59,504 nucleotides of DNA from Bacilli bacterium (GTDB taxonomy: Bacteria > Bacillota_I > Bacilli_A > RFN20 > CAG-449): assembly GCA_900755065.1 (NCBI GenBank), contig CAAEFC010000053.1, positions 1 to 59,504 of the forward strand, in the 5' to 3' direction. The stretch's first letter is position 1; every line of letters starts with the position of its first letter. Shown in pieces: positions 16,519-24,235 of the stretch. Below the pieces are notes generated by a model. It had not been told where the DNA came from and made no database searches. It worked only from the letters and a program-made list of their open reading frames with translations. The position numbers and the translations under genes were made by a program.

Positions 16519-18237
16519 ATGAAGGGAAAAATTCGGTTTCTGGGCGCACTGTCGTTGCTGATGGTGACGTCGGTCGGTCTTTTTTCTCCTGCTTTTGAAA
16601 CGAAATCGAAGGCGGTGCCGGCTCCGAAACACTCGGAACAGGATTTCAAAGGCGCCTCTTTGACGATTTACAATTCATCGGACTACATCGATGATTCGTT
16701 GATCGACGAATTCGAGGAGAGATACAATTGCCGCGTCAATTACTATACGTTCGACACCAACGAGACGATGTACAACCAGTTCACTTTGCAACCGGAAGGA
16801 ACTTACGATCTGATCTGCACCTCGGATTACATGATCCAGCGCATGGTGCGCGAGGGTCTGCTTCAATCGTTCGATATTGCCGAAGACTGCCCGGTCTACG
16901 ATCAATACGCTTCTCAGGAGGTACGGGGGAAATTGAAAGGAATGCTCGCCGATACCGACGGAGACGGGGTCAAAGATACTTCCCTCGACGCGTATGCCGC
17001 CGGATACATGTGGGGAACTCTCGGAATCATTTACGATCCTTTTTGCAGCGATACCATTCGCGAAGACGTCAGATCATGGAATGTTTTCTGGGATGAACAA
17101 TACAAGAATCTGATTTCGATCAAGAATTCGATGCGTGATACGTTTGTCGTCGGATTGATGCACGCTTACAGCGGCTCGCCTTATTCCGATGTCGATGATC
17201 TTGCCGTACAGGCACGCGAAGTCTTTCTGAAAGAAATGGAAAGCGCCGTTTCCGAAGAAGAGAAAGATGCCGCGCGCGAAAAATACAACGGAGTGATTCA
17301 GTCGATCTTCGATCTGGTGATCACCGAAGAAGATTACAAACCTGTGCTGGAAACGGTGAAAAAAGAATTGATTTCGCTGAAAAAGAATATCTTCGGCCTG
17401 GAAGTCGATTCGGGGAAAAACGACATCATCACCGGAAAAATCAAGATGAACCTTGCCTGGTCGGGTGATGCGGTGTATTCCATCGACGTCGCCATGGAAC
17501 AGCAAGGCAAGGTGCTGGAATATTATGTGCCGGAAGAAGGCGGAAACGTCTGGTATGACGCCTGGGGATTACCGAAAGGGGCAAACAAAGAACTGGCTTG
17601 CCGTTTCATCGATTTCCTTTCCGAACCGGAAAATGCCGCGCGGAATATGGACTACATCGGTTATACGTCTTTCATTACCTGCGGCGAAGTGCTGGATTTG
17701 GTTACTTCGTGGTACGGGGTCGGCGAATACTACGAAGGAACGCAATATACGGCTCCGTACGTCGATGAAGACGGTGAAGAAGTCGAAGGTTCGGTAGTCG
17801 CTTACGAAGGAGAATTCTATGCGTGCATTCAGGATTCTCTGGGAAATCTTCCGACCGACGGTGCGTACTTTGAAAAGATCGAGGAGGATCTGGAACTCGA
17901 CGAAGCATACGACCTTTCTTACCTTTTCAGCGGAAATATCGACGAAACGAGAAATGCGATCGTATATCCTTATGCGGAAAGCGCGAATCAGTTGCAAACC
18001 CAATACCCGGATAAGGATACCTTAGCCCGTTGCGCGGTAATGAACGACTTTGAAAGCGCGAATGACGATGTCGTCATCATGTGGGGACAGATCAAGGCGT
18101 ATACCAATATGACGCCGTATTATGTGATTTTGATCATCTGCGTTTCCGGAGTTTTGGTGGCTACCGTATATACGCTTATCCGGAAAAGAAGATCAATTCG
18201 CAATAAAAGACGCCTTTCTTCGATTTCATCGAAATAA
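16519..18237 (+). CDS. potD: Polyamine-binding protein PotD, membrane-anchored at its C-terminus, with a CBM5/12-like insertion
   Basis: At 572 residues it is far longer than typical PotD (about 350). An N-terminal signal or anchor helix (FLGALSLLMVTSVGLFSPAF, 7-26) lacks a lipobox cysteine. The binding fold follows: SLTIYNSSDYIDDSLIDEFE at the start, GTYDLICTSDYMIQRM, and WSGDAVYSIDVAM in the second lobe. Near 425-455 a stretch VVAYEGEFYACIQDSLGN followed by LPTDGAYFEKI looks like the small aromatic repeat of CBM5/12 modules. A C-terminal hydrophobic helix (about 534-555) and a basic tail would anchor it. So the receptor seems held by membrane helices rather than a lipid. It ends the operon before a strong terminator. 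Confidence 0.85.
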   Translation: MKGKIRFLGALSLLMVTSVGLFSPAFETKSKAVPAPKHSEQDFKGASLTIYNSSDYIDDSLIDEFEERYNCRVNYYTFDTNETMYNQFTLQPEGTYDLICTSDYMIQRMVREGLLQSFDIAEDCPVYDQYASQEVRGKLKGMLADTDGDGVKDTSLDAYAAGYMWGTLGIIYDPFCSDTIREDVRSWNVFWDEQYKNLISIKNSMRDTFVVGLMHAYSGSPYSDVDDLAVQAREVFLKEMESAVSEEEKDAAREKYNGVIQSIFDLVITEEDYKPVLETVKKELISLKKNIFGLEVDSGKNDIITGKIKMNLAWSGDAVYSIDVAMEQQGKVLEYYVPEEGGNVWYDAWGLPKGANKELACRFIDFLSEPENAARNMDYIGYTSFITCGEVLDLVTSWYGVGEYYEGTQYTAPYVDEDGEEVEGSVVAYEGEFYACIQDSLGNLPTDGAYFEKIEEDLELDEAYDLSYLFSGNIDETRNAIVYPYAESANQLQTQYPDKDTLARCAVMNDFESANDDVVIMWGQIKAYTNMTPYYVILIICVSGVLVATVYTLIRKRRSIRNKRRLSSISSK

Positions 18238-18250
18238 GGGAAAGAATGAA

Positions 18251-18280
18251 ATCAACGGCTTTGGTGAGCCGTTGATTTTA
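18251..18280 (+). terminator. Rho-independent terminator of the potABCD operon
   Basis: ATCAACGGCT (18251-18260) pairs perfectly with AGCCGTTGAT (18267-18276) around TTGGTG, followed by TTTA. Confidence 0.9.
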
Positions 18281-18282
18281 AT

Positions 18283-18455
18283 TTGACGGCATCAGGAAAA
18301 TACCGTAGAAAGTAAGACAAGAAAAAAGGTTCAATGATGAGAACAGGACGTTCTTGATTGCCCGCTTACACGTGATCGCGACGGGCGAGATAGGGAGATT
18401 GGGATTGAGTTGAATGTCGTTCTTCGGAAAGGAACGAAGATAAAAGTTTTTTTTT
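18283..18455 (+). ncRNA. Candidate structured small RNA in the CRISPR leader region
   Basis: This 377-base gap holds no credible gene but is not featureless. TTGACG (18283-18288), a 17-base spacer and TAGAAA (18306-18311) form a possible promoter. Downstream are stems GAAC/GTTC (18341-18353), GCCCG/CGGGC (18360-18386) and TCGTTC/GAACGA (18417-18437), then nine Ts at 18447-18455. The T run starts nine bases after the last stem, so it is not a textbook terminator. I looked for a tracrRNA anti-repeat in this part and found none that covers the 5' end of the CRISPR repeat. Function unknown; it could equally be untranscribed leader. Confidence 0.3.
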
Positions 18456-18539
18456 GATAGGAGAACCCCCAACGCTCCTGGCGAATGAAGAAATAATCGA
18501 TCTTTAACACTCGATGATGATTTGTGTAATTGCAAAGTG

Positions 18540-18569
18540 TATAATAAATATACCTTGATTCAGCGATTT
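18540..18569 (+). promoter_or_regulatory. CRISPR leader: -10 box and segment complementary to the repeat
   Basis: TATAAT at 18540-18545 is the likely -10 of the array promoter; no good -35 is seen. Right after it, ATACCTTGATTCA (18550-18562) is complementary at 12 of 13 positions to the middle of the CRISPR repeat (TGAAACAAGGTAT). It is followed by a perfect hairpin CGATTTTT/AAAAATCG (18563-18581). The first repeat begins at 18615. Confidence 0.45.
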
Positions 18570-18614
18570 TTCGTAAAAATCGATATTATTCCTGATCTCC
18601 AATATTCATTTGAG

Positions 18615-19102
18615 GTTTGAGAGTAATGTGAAACAAGGTATGACTCTTACGTTTGAAAAAATGAAATCGGAAGAATTAGAGTTTGAGAGTAATGTGAAAC
18701 AAGGTATGACTCTTACCGGAAAGAAGAAAGAAAATCCCTATAGCCAGTTTGAGAGTAATGTGAAACAAGGTATGACTCTTACTTGGCGGAAGTCGACGAA
18801 GAATACATCGTGGTTTGAGAGTAATGTGAAACAAGGTATGACTCTTACATTCTTGATCGTAATTCCCTGCGATTGCTTGTTTGAGAGTAATGTGAAACAA
18901 GGTATGACTCTTACCGCCGGATTCTTCTCAAATGCAACGATCATGTTTGAGAGTAATGTGAAACAAGGTATGACTCTTACGATCAAAACCAGAGAAATGG
19001 CAACCATGAAGTTTGAGAGTAATGTGAAACAAGGTATGACTCTTACCTGCGGTGAAGTCGTCAATGGTGAATTCCGGTTTGAGAGTAATGTGAAACAAGG
19101 TA
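18615..19102 (+). CRISPR. Orphan CRISPR array: 7 perfect 36-base repeats, 1 truncated repeat, 7 spacers of 30 bases
   Basis: Repeats start at 18615, 18681, 18747, 18813, 18879, 18945, 19011 and 19077, an exact 66-base period. Each begins GTTTGAGAGTAATGTGAAAC and ends AAGGTATGACTCTTAC. The eighth matches for 26 bases and then diverges, marking the distal end, so the array reads left to right with the leader at 18281-18614. All spacers are exactly 30 bases and different from one another. The GTTTGAGAG start with 36/30 geometry is typical of type II (Cas9) arrays. No cas gene or adaptation gene lies in the window; neighbours are potD and tRNA-Gly. Cas9 and tracrRNA, if present, must be elsewhere. 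Confidence 0.95.
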
Positions 19103-19223
19103 GTGTATTCTTTGTAAAGAACGGCTTTGACCATGAAATGCAAAGCAGTTTTTATGGGGGCGATTGAACGATAAGGAGATCTTGTTTGATATCGTTTGTA
19201 GTTGTTCGAATAATTGGTAGTAA

Positions 19224-19250
19224 AAAAGCCCTCCTTTTCGGGGGCTTTTG
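19224..19250. terminator. Bidirectional terminator between the CRISPR array and tRNA-Gly
   Basis: AAAAGCCC and GGGCTTTT form a stem with T-rich flanks on both strands, able to stop the array transcript (+) and the tRNA-Gly transcript (-). Bases 19103-19223 hold nothing I recognise. Confidence 0.8.
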
Positions 19251-19264
19251 TCGTCAAATGGTGA

Positions 19265-19338
19265 TGGAGCGAGCGACGGGAATCGAACCCGCATGGCAAC
19301 CTTGGCAAGGTTGTGTTCTACCACTGAACTACGCTCGC
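19265..19338 (-). tRNA. tRNA-Gly (anticodon GCC), CCA encoded
   Basis: A 74-base cloverleaf on the minus strand: acceptor GCGAGCG with CGCTCGC, D-arm TAGTTCAGTGGTAGAA, anticodon stem-loop AACCTTGCCAAGGTT with GCC, and T-arm GCGGGTTCGAATCCCGT. CCA is genomically encoded. The discriminator is U, as usual for bacterial tRNA-Gly. Confidence 0.96.
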
Positions 19339-19399
19339 AACGCTTTAAGCACCAACTATTATAAAGAGGTGCCTGAGCATTTTCAAGTAAAAAAAACAA

Positions 19400-19714
19400 T
19401 TAACCTAAATTCTTTTTGATTTCCTTTTCCAATTGCGGTTTCGGCAAGAATCCCACCGACGAACCGACGACTTTCCCGTTTTTCAGATAAAAAACAGCTG
19501 GAATCGCACTGACATTGTATTCCATCGCCAGATCGGGAAATTCATCCGTGTCGACTTTCAAAACGACCAAAGAAGAATCCTGCCCGGCAATTTCGGAAAG
19601 CACGGGGGCAAGCATTCGGCACGGTCCGCACCATTGGGCATTAAAGTCGACGACGACTCTTTCCGCGCCGAGATTTTCTTTGAATTGTTCTTTTGAAGTA
19701 ATCTTGATTTCCAT
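19400..19714 (-). CDS. trxA: Thioredoxin
   Basis: A 104-residue classical thioredoxin: active site WCGPC at 28-32, the buried Asp in VVVDFNAQW, and cis-proline SAIPAVFYL. It is the general cytosolic dithiol reductant for ribonucleotide reductase, peroxiredoxins and similar clients. It follows the TraX-like gene by 15 bases, with a GAAAGGAAC Shine-Dalgarno, so CPBP protease, TraX-like protein and thioredoxin probably share a transcript. The short reverse-strand gap before tRNA-Gly holds no clear terminator. Confidence 0.95.
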   Translation of the reverse strand: MEIKITSKEQFKENLGAERVVVDFNAQWCGPCRMLAPVLSEIAGQDSSLVVLKVDTDEFPDLAMEYNVSAIPAVFYLKNGKVVGSSVGFLPKPQLEKEIKKNLG

Positions 19715-19729
19715 AGATATAGTTCCTTT

Positions 19730-20542
19730 CTAAATAATCATAAAAAATAAATAAATAAGAATCAAGTGGATCGGAAAGTAAAAATACATTCCGTATTGTA
19801 CCCATTTACTAGTATATCCTTTTTTTCCGTTATAGATTAACAAAAAGAGAACGGCAAAAATCGAATTCAACTGCATGAGGGGATCGTCGATGAAAATATT
19901 GATTCCCCGATAACACGGATTGAAAAGCCAGACGATCAGATTGAGACCGATCAGAAGGAGGCAAGAAGTGATTAAGCGAATCGAAAAACCGTATTTTTCC
20001 AAAAAGGCTTCCGCGTCGATCCGATAAATCTGACTCATCGTCAGACCGATTCGTTCTGAAAGCGGCATCGCCAGATAGAAGAGAACGATCAACGTATATC
20101 CGAAGAGATCGTAATCGGCCGACAGAGGAATCCAGTCAAGGGCAATGGAGATCGTGAGGAATGTCGGAATCAGGACAAGCGCCTTTTTCCATTTTTCCTT
20201 TTTTTCGAGAAAGTAAATTCCCGCAGCACCCAAAAAGATCGTCGTTACGGGATTGCCGATATAGCGACCGCTGACGAGAAAGAAGAGCAAATCGCAGAAA
20301 AAGGACAAAAGAAGCAAACGGAGCAGATAAGCCTTCTGATCGTGCGAGTGGAGCATTCCTTCGACAATCAGAAAAGCGAAAATCGGAAACGAAATCCGTC
20401 CGATCGAGGTGAAAAGGGCATAGATCGTCGGGGAGAAAAAGGCGATTTCAAAATACTTTCCGATGCGCGCCAGATGGTCGACCGTCATCGTAAGAACGCC
20501 GATGATTTTCAAAAAAAGCGAAGAGAATCCCCGGAAACGCAT
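19730..20542 (-). CDS. TraX family membrane protein
   Basis: A 270-residue polytopic membrane protein, about eight hydrophobic helices. The N-terminal LKIIGVLTMTVDHLARIG and GRISFPIFAFLIVEGMLHS are the TraX family signature; TraX acetylates F-pilin, but chromosomal Firmicutes homologues have unknown substrates and are not linked to conjugation. Nothing conjugative lies nearby. It starts one base after the stop of the CPBP protease gene, implying coupled translation. Confidence 0.85.
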   Translation of the reverse strand: MRFRGFSSLFLKIIGVLTMTVDHLARIGKYFEIAFFSPTIYALFTSIGRISFPIFAFLIVEGMLHSHDQKAYLLRLLLLSFFCDLLFFLVSGRYIGNPVTTIFLGAAGIYFLEKKEKWKKALVLIPTFLTISIALDWIPLSADYDLFGYTLIVLFYLAMPLSERIGLTMSQIYRIDAEAFLEKYGFSIRLITSCLLLIGLNLIVWLFNPCYRGINIFIDDPLMQLNSIFAVLFLLIYNGKKGYTSKWVQYGMYFYFPIHLILIYLFFMII

Positions 20543-20543
20543 A

Positions 20544-21350
20544 TCAGTAATAGATCAGAATTTGAATAAAGGCCACCAGATTGTTGGTCGCGTGCGCGGT
20601 AATCGGCGCGATCAAAGAGTCGTTTTTCTCATAGGCGTAGCAAAGGAGTCCGCCTGAAATCAGATAGGCAGGGAGGTTGAGAAGTTCGACTTTCAGCGTC
20701 GCCCAATCGGAAAAAGATCCGAAATCAAAGTGAATCAATCCGAAGACGATCAGAGAAACGATATAGGCCAAGTAACGGTTTTTCTTGTGAAGGACGCCGA
20801 AAAGCGAATACCGGTAAACGATCTCTTCAAACAACGGCGCCAGAACGACCGTAGTCAGAAAGAGAAGGACCGGCGCGCGTTTGGTCATTTCCACCAGAGC
20901 GCTCTGATTGGCGTTGGAATCGACTTCGCCGAAAATCAAGGTGATGATGATCGAGTAAACCGATTGGGCAAAGAGCATGACGATGCCGATCACAAGACCG
21001 TTCGTATAGACTTTTGCGTCCTTGAATTTTTCAAAAATCACCGTGAACTGCTTTACCGTCGGAACGGCGATGATGGCGACGGCGATCCCCAATCCCACCA
21101 TATAGGTGACGAATTGCAGAATGCCGTCTACCCGGTAATACTTCGCCGGATTGGTTTCCAGCAATTCCCGATCGAGCGTAACGAAGGCCGATGAAATCGA
21201 ATAGATCAGCGTATAAATCAAACTGAGACCGATCAAACCGAGCAGGAAGATGACGATGGCTTTCCACGTGACGACGCGGTCGACGCTCTTTTTTTCGGCC
21301 GGCGCTTCTTCTTCCTGATTTGAGTCGAGTTCGTAATAATTGTCTTTCAT
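20544..21350 (-). CDS. CPBP family intramembrane glutamic endopeptidase
   Basis: A 268-residue membrane protein with catalytic motif EEIVYR (Glu175, Glu176, Arg180), second motif FGLIH (203-207) and a third ITAHATNN near the C-terminus, all on predicted membrane helices. CPBP (ABI/CAAX-like) proteases cut inside membranes; roles include prenyl-protein maturation and bacteriocin self-immunity, and the substrate here is unknown. ATG 21350 is preferred over GTG 21359 because the latter sits inside the AGGAG Shine-Dalgarno. The first 30 residues are acidic and soluble. Confidence 0.88.
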   Translation of the reverse strand: MKDNYYELDSNQEEEAPAEKKSVDRVVTWKAIVIFLLGLIGLSLIYTLIYSISSAFVTLDRELLETNPAKYYRVDGILQFVTYMVGLGIAVAIIAVPTVKQFTVIFEKFKDAKVYTNGLVIGIVMLFAQSVYSIIITLIFGEVDSNANQSALVEMTKRAPVLLFLTTVVLAPLFEEIVYRYSLFGVLHKKNRYLAYIVSLIVFGLIHFDFGSFSDWATLKVELLNLPAYLISGGLLCYAYEKNDSLIAPITAHATNNLVAFIQILIYY

Positions 21351-21468
21351 ATAAACCACTCCTATGATACTATAAGTATATACTTATAAAAGGTATTTTA
21401 CTATTAAGTTTCCGAAAATTGCAAGAGGTTAAACGATGAACCCGGAAGATCCGGAAAAGGAGGAGACC

Positions 21469-22071
21469 ATGCGTACCGTCAAAGAGAGCGAGCGATCCGT
21501 TTACGAAATCAATCGATCCAGATTCTGCGCGGTTCTCTATCCTCTGGACGACATCGATCAGGCGAAGGTTTTTTTAAAGCAGACGGAGAAAGATTATCCC
21601 AAAGCCGATCATTATTGCTACGCATACCGATTCGACGGATACGAGAAAAACAGCGATGACGGCGAGCCGGGCGGAACGGCGGGACGTCCGATTCTGGAAA
21701 CGCTGAAAAATCGGAACCTCGACCGCATTCTTTGCGTCGTGGTCCGCTACTTCGGCGGAATCAAACTCGGCGCTTCAAATCTGGCGCGCAGTTACGCGAA
21801 CGCGGCGAGATCGGTTCTGGAAAAAGCAACGGTCTATCAGGCGGTAGACGAACGGCGATATGTGATTTCAGTTGATTATTCCGACTCGGAAGGATTAAAA
21901 TCGTATTTGAACAGGCACGCGATCACGATCGAAAGCGTGGCTTACGAAGAAAAGGTGAAGTTCTCCTGTTCGGCGGAAAATCTCGACATCGGCGCGATCG
22001 TCGATCGGTTGAACGGTCGGGTCGCTCTGGAAGAAAAAGAACTTCATCGGGTATACAGAAAGGCGGAATGA
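21469..22071 (+). CDS. YigZ/IMPACT family protein
   Basis: A 200-residue cytosolic protein. The UPF0029/IMPACT core shows KADHYCYAYRF, DDGEPGGTAGRPILE and VVRYFGGIKLGASNLARSY, followed by a small C-terminal ferredoxin-like domain. Bacterial YigZ is linked to ribosome or translation stress, but its activity is not settled. The ATG at 21469 is chosen over that at 21436 because AAGGAGG lies five bases before it and homologues begin with a short TVKE-type stretch. The stop is three bases before mrp, so the two are cotranscribed. Confidence 0.9.
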   Translation: MRTVKESERSVYEINRSRFCAVLYPLDDIDQAKVFLKQTEKDYPKADHYCYAYRFDGYEKNSDDGEPGGTAGRPILETLKNRNLDRILCVVVRYFGGIKLGASNLARSYANAARSVLEKATVYQAVDERRYVISVDYSDSEGLKSYLNRHAITIESVAYEEKVKFSCSAENLDIGAIVDRLNGRVALEEKELHRVYRKAE

Positions 22072-22074
22072 AGG

Positions 22075-22932
22075 ATGGAAGAAGAGAAAAAATGCGAAGA
22101 ATGCGGGGAAAACTGCTCGGGGGATTGCGACCATTGCGCCCGGAAGTCTCAGACGGATTTCCGGGTCGAACTCAACGATCGGTCGAAAATCCGACTGATG
22201 ATCGGCGTGCTTTCGGGCAAAGGAGGCGTCGGCAAGTCGTTGGTGACTTCGCTTTTGGCGAAAGAACTTTCGGCGAAAGGAATGAAAGTGGGAATTCTCG
22301 ACGGCGACATCACCGGCCCGAGCATTCCGAAGAGTTTCGGCATTCACGAACCGGCTTATCAGGAAGAGAATCTTTTGATTCCGGCCGTTACTTCTACGGG
22401 GATCAAGATCATTTCGTCCAATATGTTTCTGGAAAACGAAGACGATCCGATCATCTGGCGCGGAAGTCTGATCAGCAACCTTCTGACGCAATTCTATAAG
22501 GACGCGAAATGGGGGACGTTAGACGTTCTTCTCATCGATTTGCCGCCGGGAACCGGAGACGTCAGTCTGACGAGTTTTCAATCTTTTCCGATCGACGGCG
22601 TGCTGATCGTCACCTCGCCGCAGGAACTCGTCTCCCTGATCGTCAGAAAATCGATCCGCATGGTCGAAATGATGAATCTGCCGATTTTGGGAATCGTCGA
22701 GAATATGTCCTACGTCGTGTGTCCGAATTGTTCGGAAAAGATATACATCTACGGATCGCAGGATGCGAAAAGTTTTCAATCGCGATACGGATACGAAAGG
22801 CTGGCGCAGATTCCTTTCGACCGTTCGATCGCTTCTAAGATCGACGAAGGAAACATCGAATCGCTCGGTCAGACCTATTTCGACGATGTCGTTGCGATGA
22901 TTCAGAATATGGAGGAACTGAAACATGAATAG
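22075..22932 (+). CDS. Mrp/NBP35-type P-loop ATPase, Fe-S cluster carrier
   Basis: A 285-residue MinD-like ATPase. A cysteine-rich N-terminus (CEECGENCSGDCDHC, 7-21) precedes the deviant Walker A SGKGGVGKS (about 48-56), GDITGPSIPK and DLPPGTGDV. The C-terminal CPNC motif (in MSYVVCPNCSEK) bridges a 4Fe-4S cluster between two subunits. Such proteins carry clusters to apo-enzymes, plausibly including the hydrogenases further along (inference). Having both the N-terminal Cys cluster and CPxC makes it NBP35-like. It overlaps pepP by 8 bases. Confidence 0.9.
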   Translation: MEEEKKCEECGENCSGDCDHCARKSQTDFRVELNDRSKIRLMIGVLSGKGGVGKSLVTSLLAKELSAKGMKVGILDGDITGPSIPKSFGIHEPAYQEENLLIPAVTSTGIKIISSNMFLENEDDPIIWRGSLISNLLTQFYKDAKWGTLDVLLIDLPPGTGDVSLTSFQSFPIDGVLIVTSPQELVSLIVRKSIRMVEMMNLPILGIVENMSYVVCPNCSEKIYIYGSQDAKSFQSRYGYERLAQIPFDRSIASKIDEGNIESLGQTYFDDVVAMIQNMEELKHE

Positions 22933-24172
22933 ATTTCAACGAAACCGGGAAGAATTGTATGCCCGACTGGAAGACCGCTCTGTATGCATTCTCTATTCAG
23001 GCGCGTTGAAGCAAGTTTCCGCCGATGAGAATTACCCGTTTAAAGTCAATATGAATTTTTATTATCTGACGGGAATCCGGCAGGACAATGTCTATCTGGT
23101 GATCCGGAAATTCTTCCGGCAGGTGGAGGAAACGCTGTACGTCTACGAGAACGATCCCGATAAGGTCCGATGGATCGGCGCGTATCTTTACAGGGACGAA
23201 GCGGAAGCGATTTCCGGCGTGAAGGATGTCCGTTATCTGGATCGTCTGGACGGCGATTTGAATCGATTGCTGAGTCTGAAAAGCATACGAAAAGTGTATC
23301 TCGATCTGGAAAAGCCGCCTTTTGAAGGTCAGGTGAATTTCGGATTTGTGCTGAAAAACAAGGTTCAGGCGATCGATTTCAACAAGACCGTCGAGGACGT
23401 TTATCCGAAAATCGTCGCACTGCGCGGGGTCAAGAAAGCCGATGAGATCGCCTTGTATCGGGAAGACGTGCGCATCACCGATCTGGCGTTGCAGGAAGTG
23501 ATGAAACGTCTGAGCAACCTGGAATACGAGTACCAGGTTCAGGCGGTTTTTGAAGGAGCAATCCGTTTCTTCGGAAATGCGAATCCGTCTTTCGACACGA
23601 TTGCCGCGAGCGGAAAAAATGCGGCAATTCTCCATTACCGAAGCAATTCCGCGAAGATGAACCGTTCGGACATGATCCTGCTCGATCTCGGTGCGGAGAA
23701 CAACCTGTACCACGCCGATATCAGCCGTACATATCCGCTTTCGGGAAAATTCAATCCGTTGCAAAAGAAAATCTACCAGATCGTTCTCGACTGCAACAAG
23801 CACATCATTTCGCTGATCCGTCCGGGAAATACGATCCGGAACCTTCAAAACGAAACCGTACGCTTTTTAGCGGAGGCATGCCTGAACGCCGGTCTGATCA
23901 AAGAATCCGAAGAAATCCACCGTTATTACTTTCACGGGATTTCCCATCATATCGGTTTGGATACCCACGACCCGTACCCGCGTTATGCGACGACGTTAGT
24001 TCCGGGCATGATCATTTCGTGCGAACCGGGCCTTTACTTTGAGGAATTGGGCATCGGCGTCCGGATCGAAGACGATATTCTGGTTACCGAAGACGGATGC
24101 GAAAATCTCTCTTCCGGCATCATCAAGGAAGTCGATGAGATCGAAAATTTCATGGCTGCACATCACATTTGA
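22925..24172 (+). CDS. pepP: Xaa-Pro aminopeptidase, M24 family
   Basis: A 415-residue pita-bread peptidase that removes N-terminal residues before proline. The N-terminal creatinase-like domain includes NMNFYYLTGIRQDN. The metal site residues are visible in DLGAENNLYHADISRTYP (two Asp), GISHHIGLDTHDP (His), SCEPGLYF (Glu) and GIGVRIEDDILV (Glu), consistent with a dinuclear Mn site. It begins inside the end of mrp with GGAGGAAC before its ATG. It is cytosolic, with no signal peptide. Confidence 0.93.
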   Translation: MNRFQRNREELYARLEDRSVCILYSGALKQVSADENYPFKVNMNFYYLTGIRQDNVYLVIRKFFRQVEETLYVYENDPDKVRWIGAYLYRDEAEAISGVKDVRYLDRLDGDLNRLLSLKSIRKVYLDLEKPPFEGQVNFGFVLKNKVQAIDFNKTVEDVYPKIVALRGVKKADEIALYREDVRITDLALQEVMKRLSNLEYEYQVQAVFEGAIRFFGNANPSFDTIAASGKNAAILHYRSNSAKMNRSDMILLDLGAENNLYHADISRTYPLSGKFNPLQKKIYQIVLDCNKHIISLIRPGNTIRNLQNETVRFLAEACLNAGLIKESEEIHRYYFHGISHHIGLDTHDPYPRYATTLVPGMIISCEPGLYFEELGIGVRIEDDILVTEDGCENLSSGIIKEVDEIENFMAAHHI

Positions 24173-24201
24173 AAAAATCGCTCATAAACTGGATTATAGG
24201 T

Positions 24202-24220
24202 AATCGCCCAATGTGCGATT
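24202..24220 (+). other. Small hairpin in the glnA leader
   Basis: AATCGC (24202-24207) and GCGATT (24215-24220) form a perfect 6-base stem ten bases before the Shine-Dalgarno GGGAGAG of glnA. No riboswitch or known operator is recognised in this 63-base gap; the role is unknown. Confidence 0.35.
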
Positions 24221-24235
24221 CCTCCGGGAGAGTTT

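Noticed and set aside
18283..18455. tracrRNA for the array
   Set aside because: I found GTAAGA at the front but no segment able to pair with the repeat 5' end (GTTTGAGAGTAA), and the T run is not adjacent to the last stem.
18278..18535. An 85-residue minus-strand frame upstream of the array
   Set aside because: No ribosome site, no protein-like domain, and it overlaps the potD terminator and the structured leader stretch.
18610..19167. A 185-residue open frame running through the CRISPR array with repeated FESNVKQGMTLT units, and similar frames on the other strand
   Set aside because: The 66-base repeat unit is divisible by three and contains no stop in these frames, so the frame is a by-product of the array; exact DNA identity and unrelated spacers show CRISPR, not a repeat protein.
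19730..20542. Conjugative element suggested by the TraX-like gene
   Set aside because: No relaxase, coupling protein or integrase is near, and chromosomal TraX homologues are common in Firmicutes.
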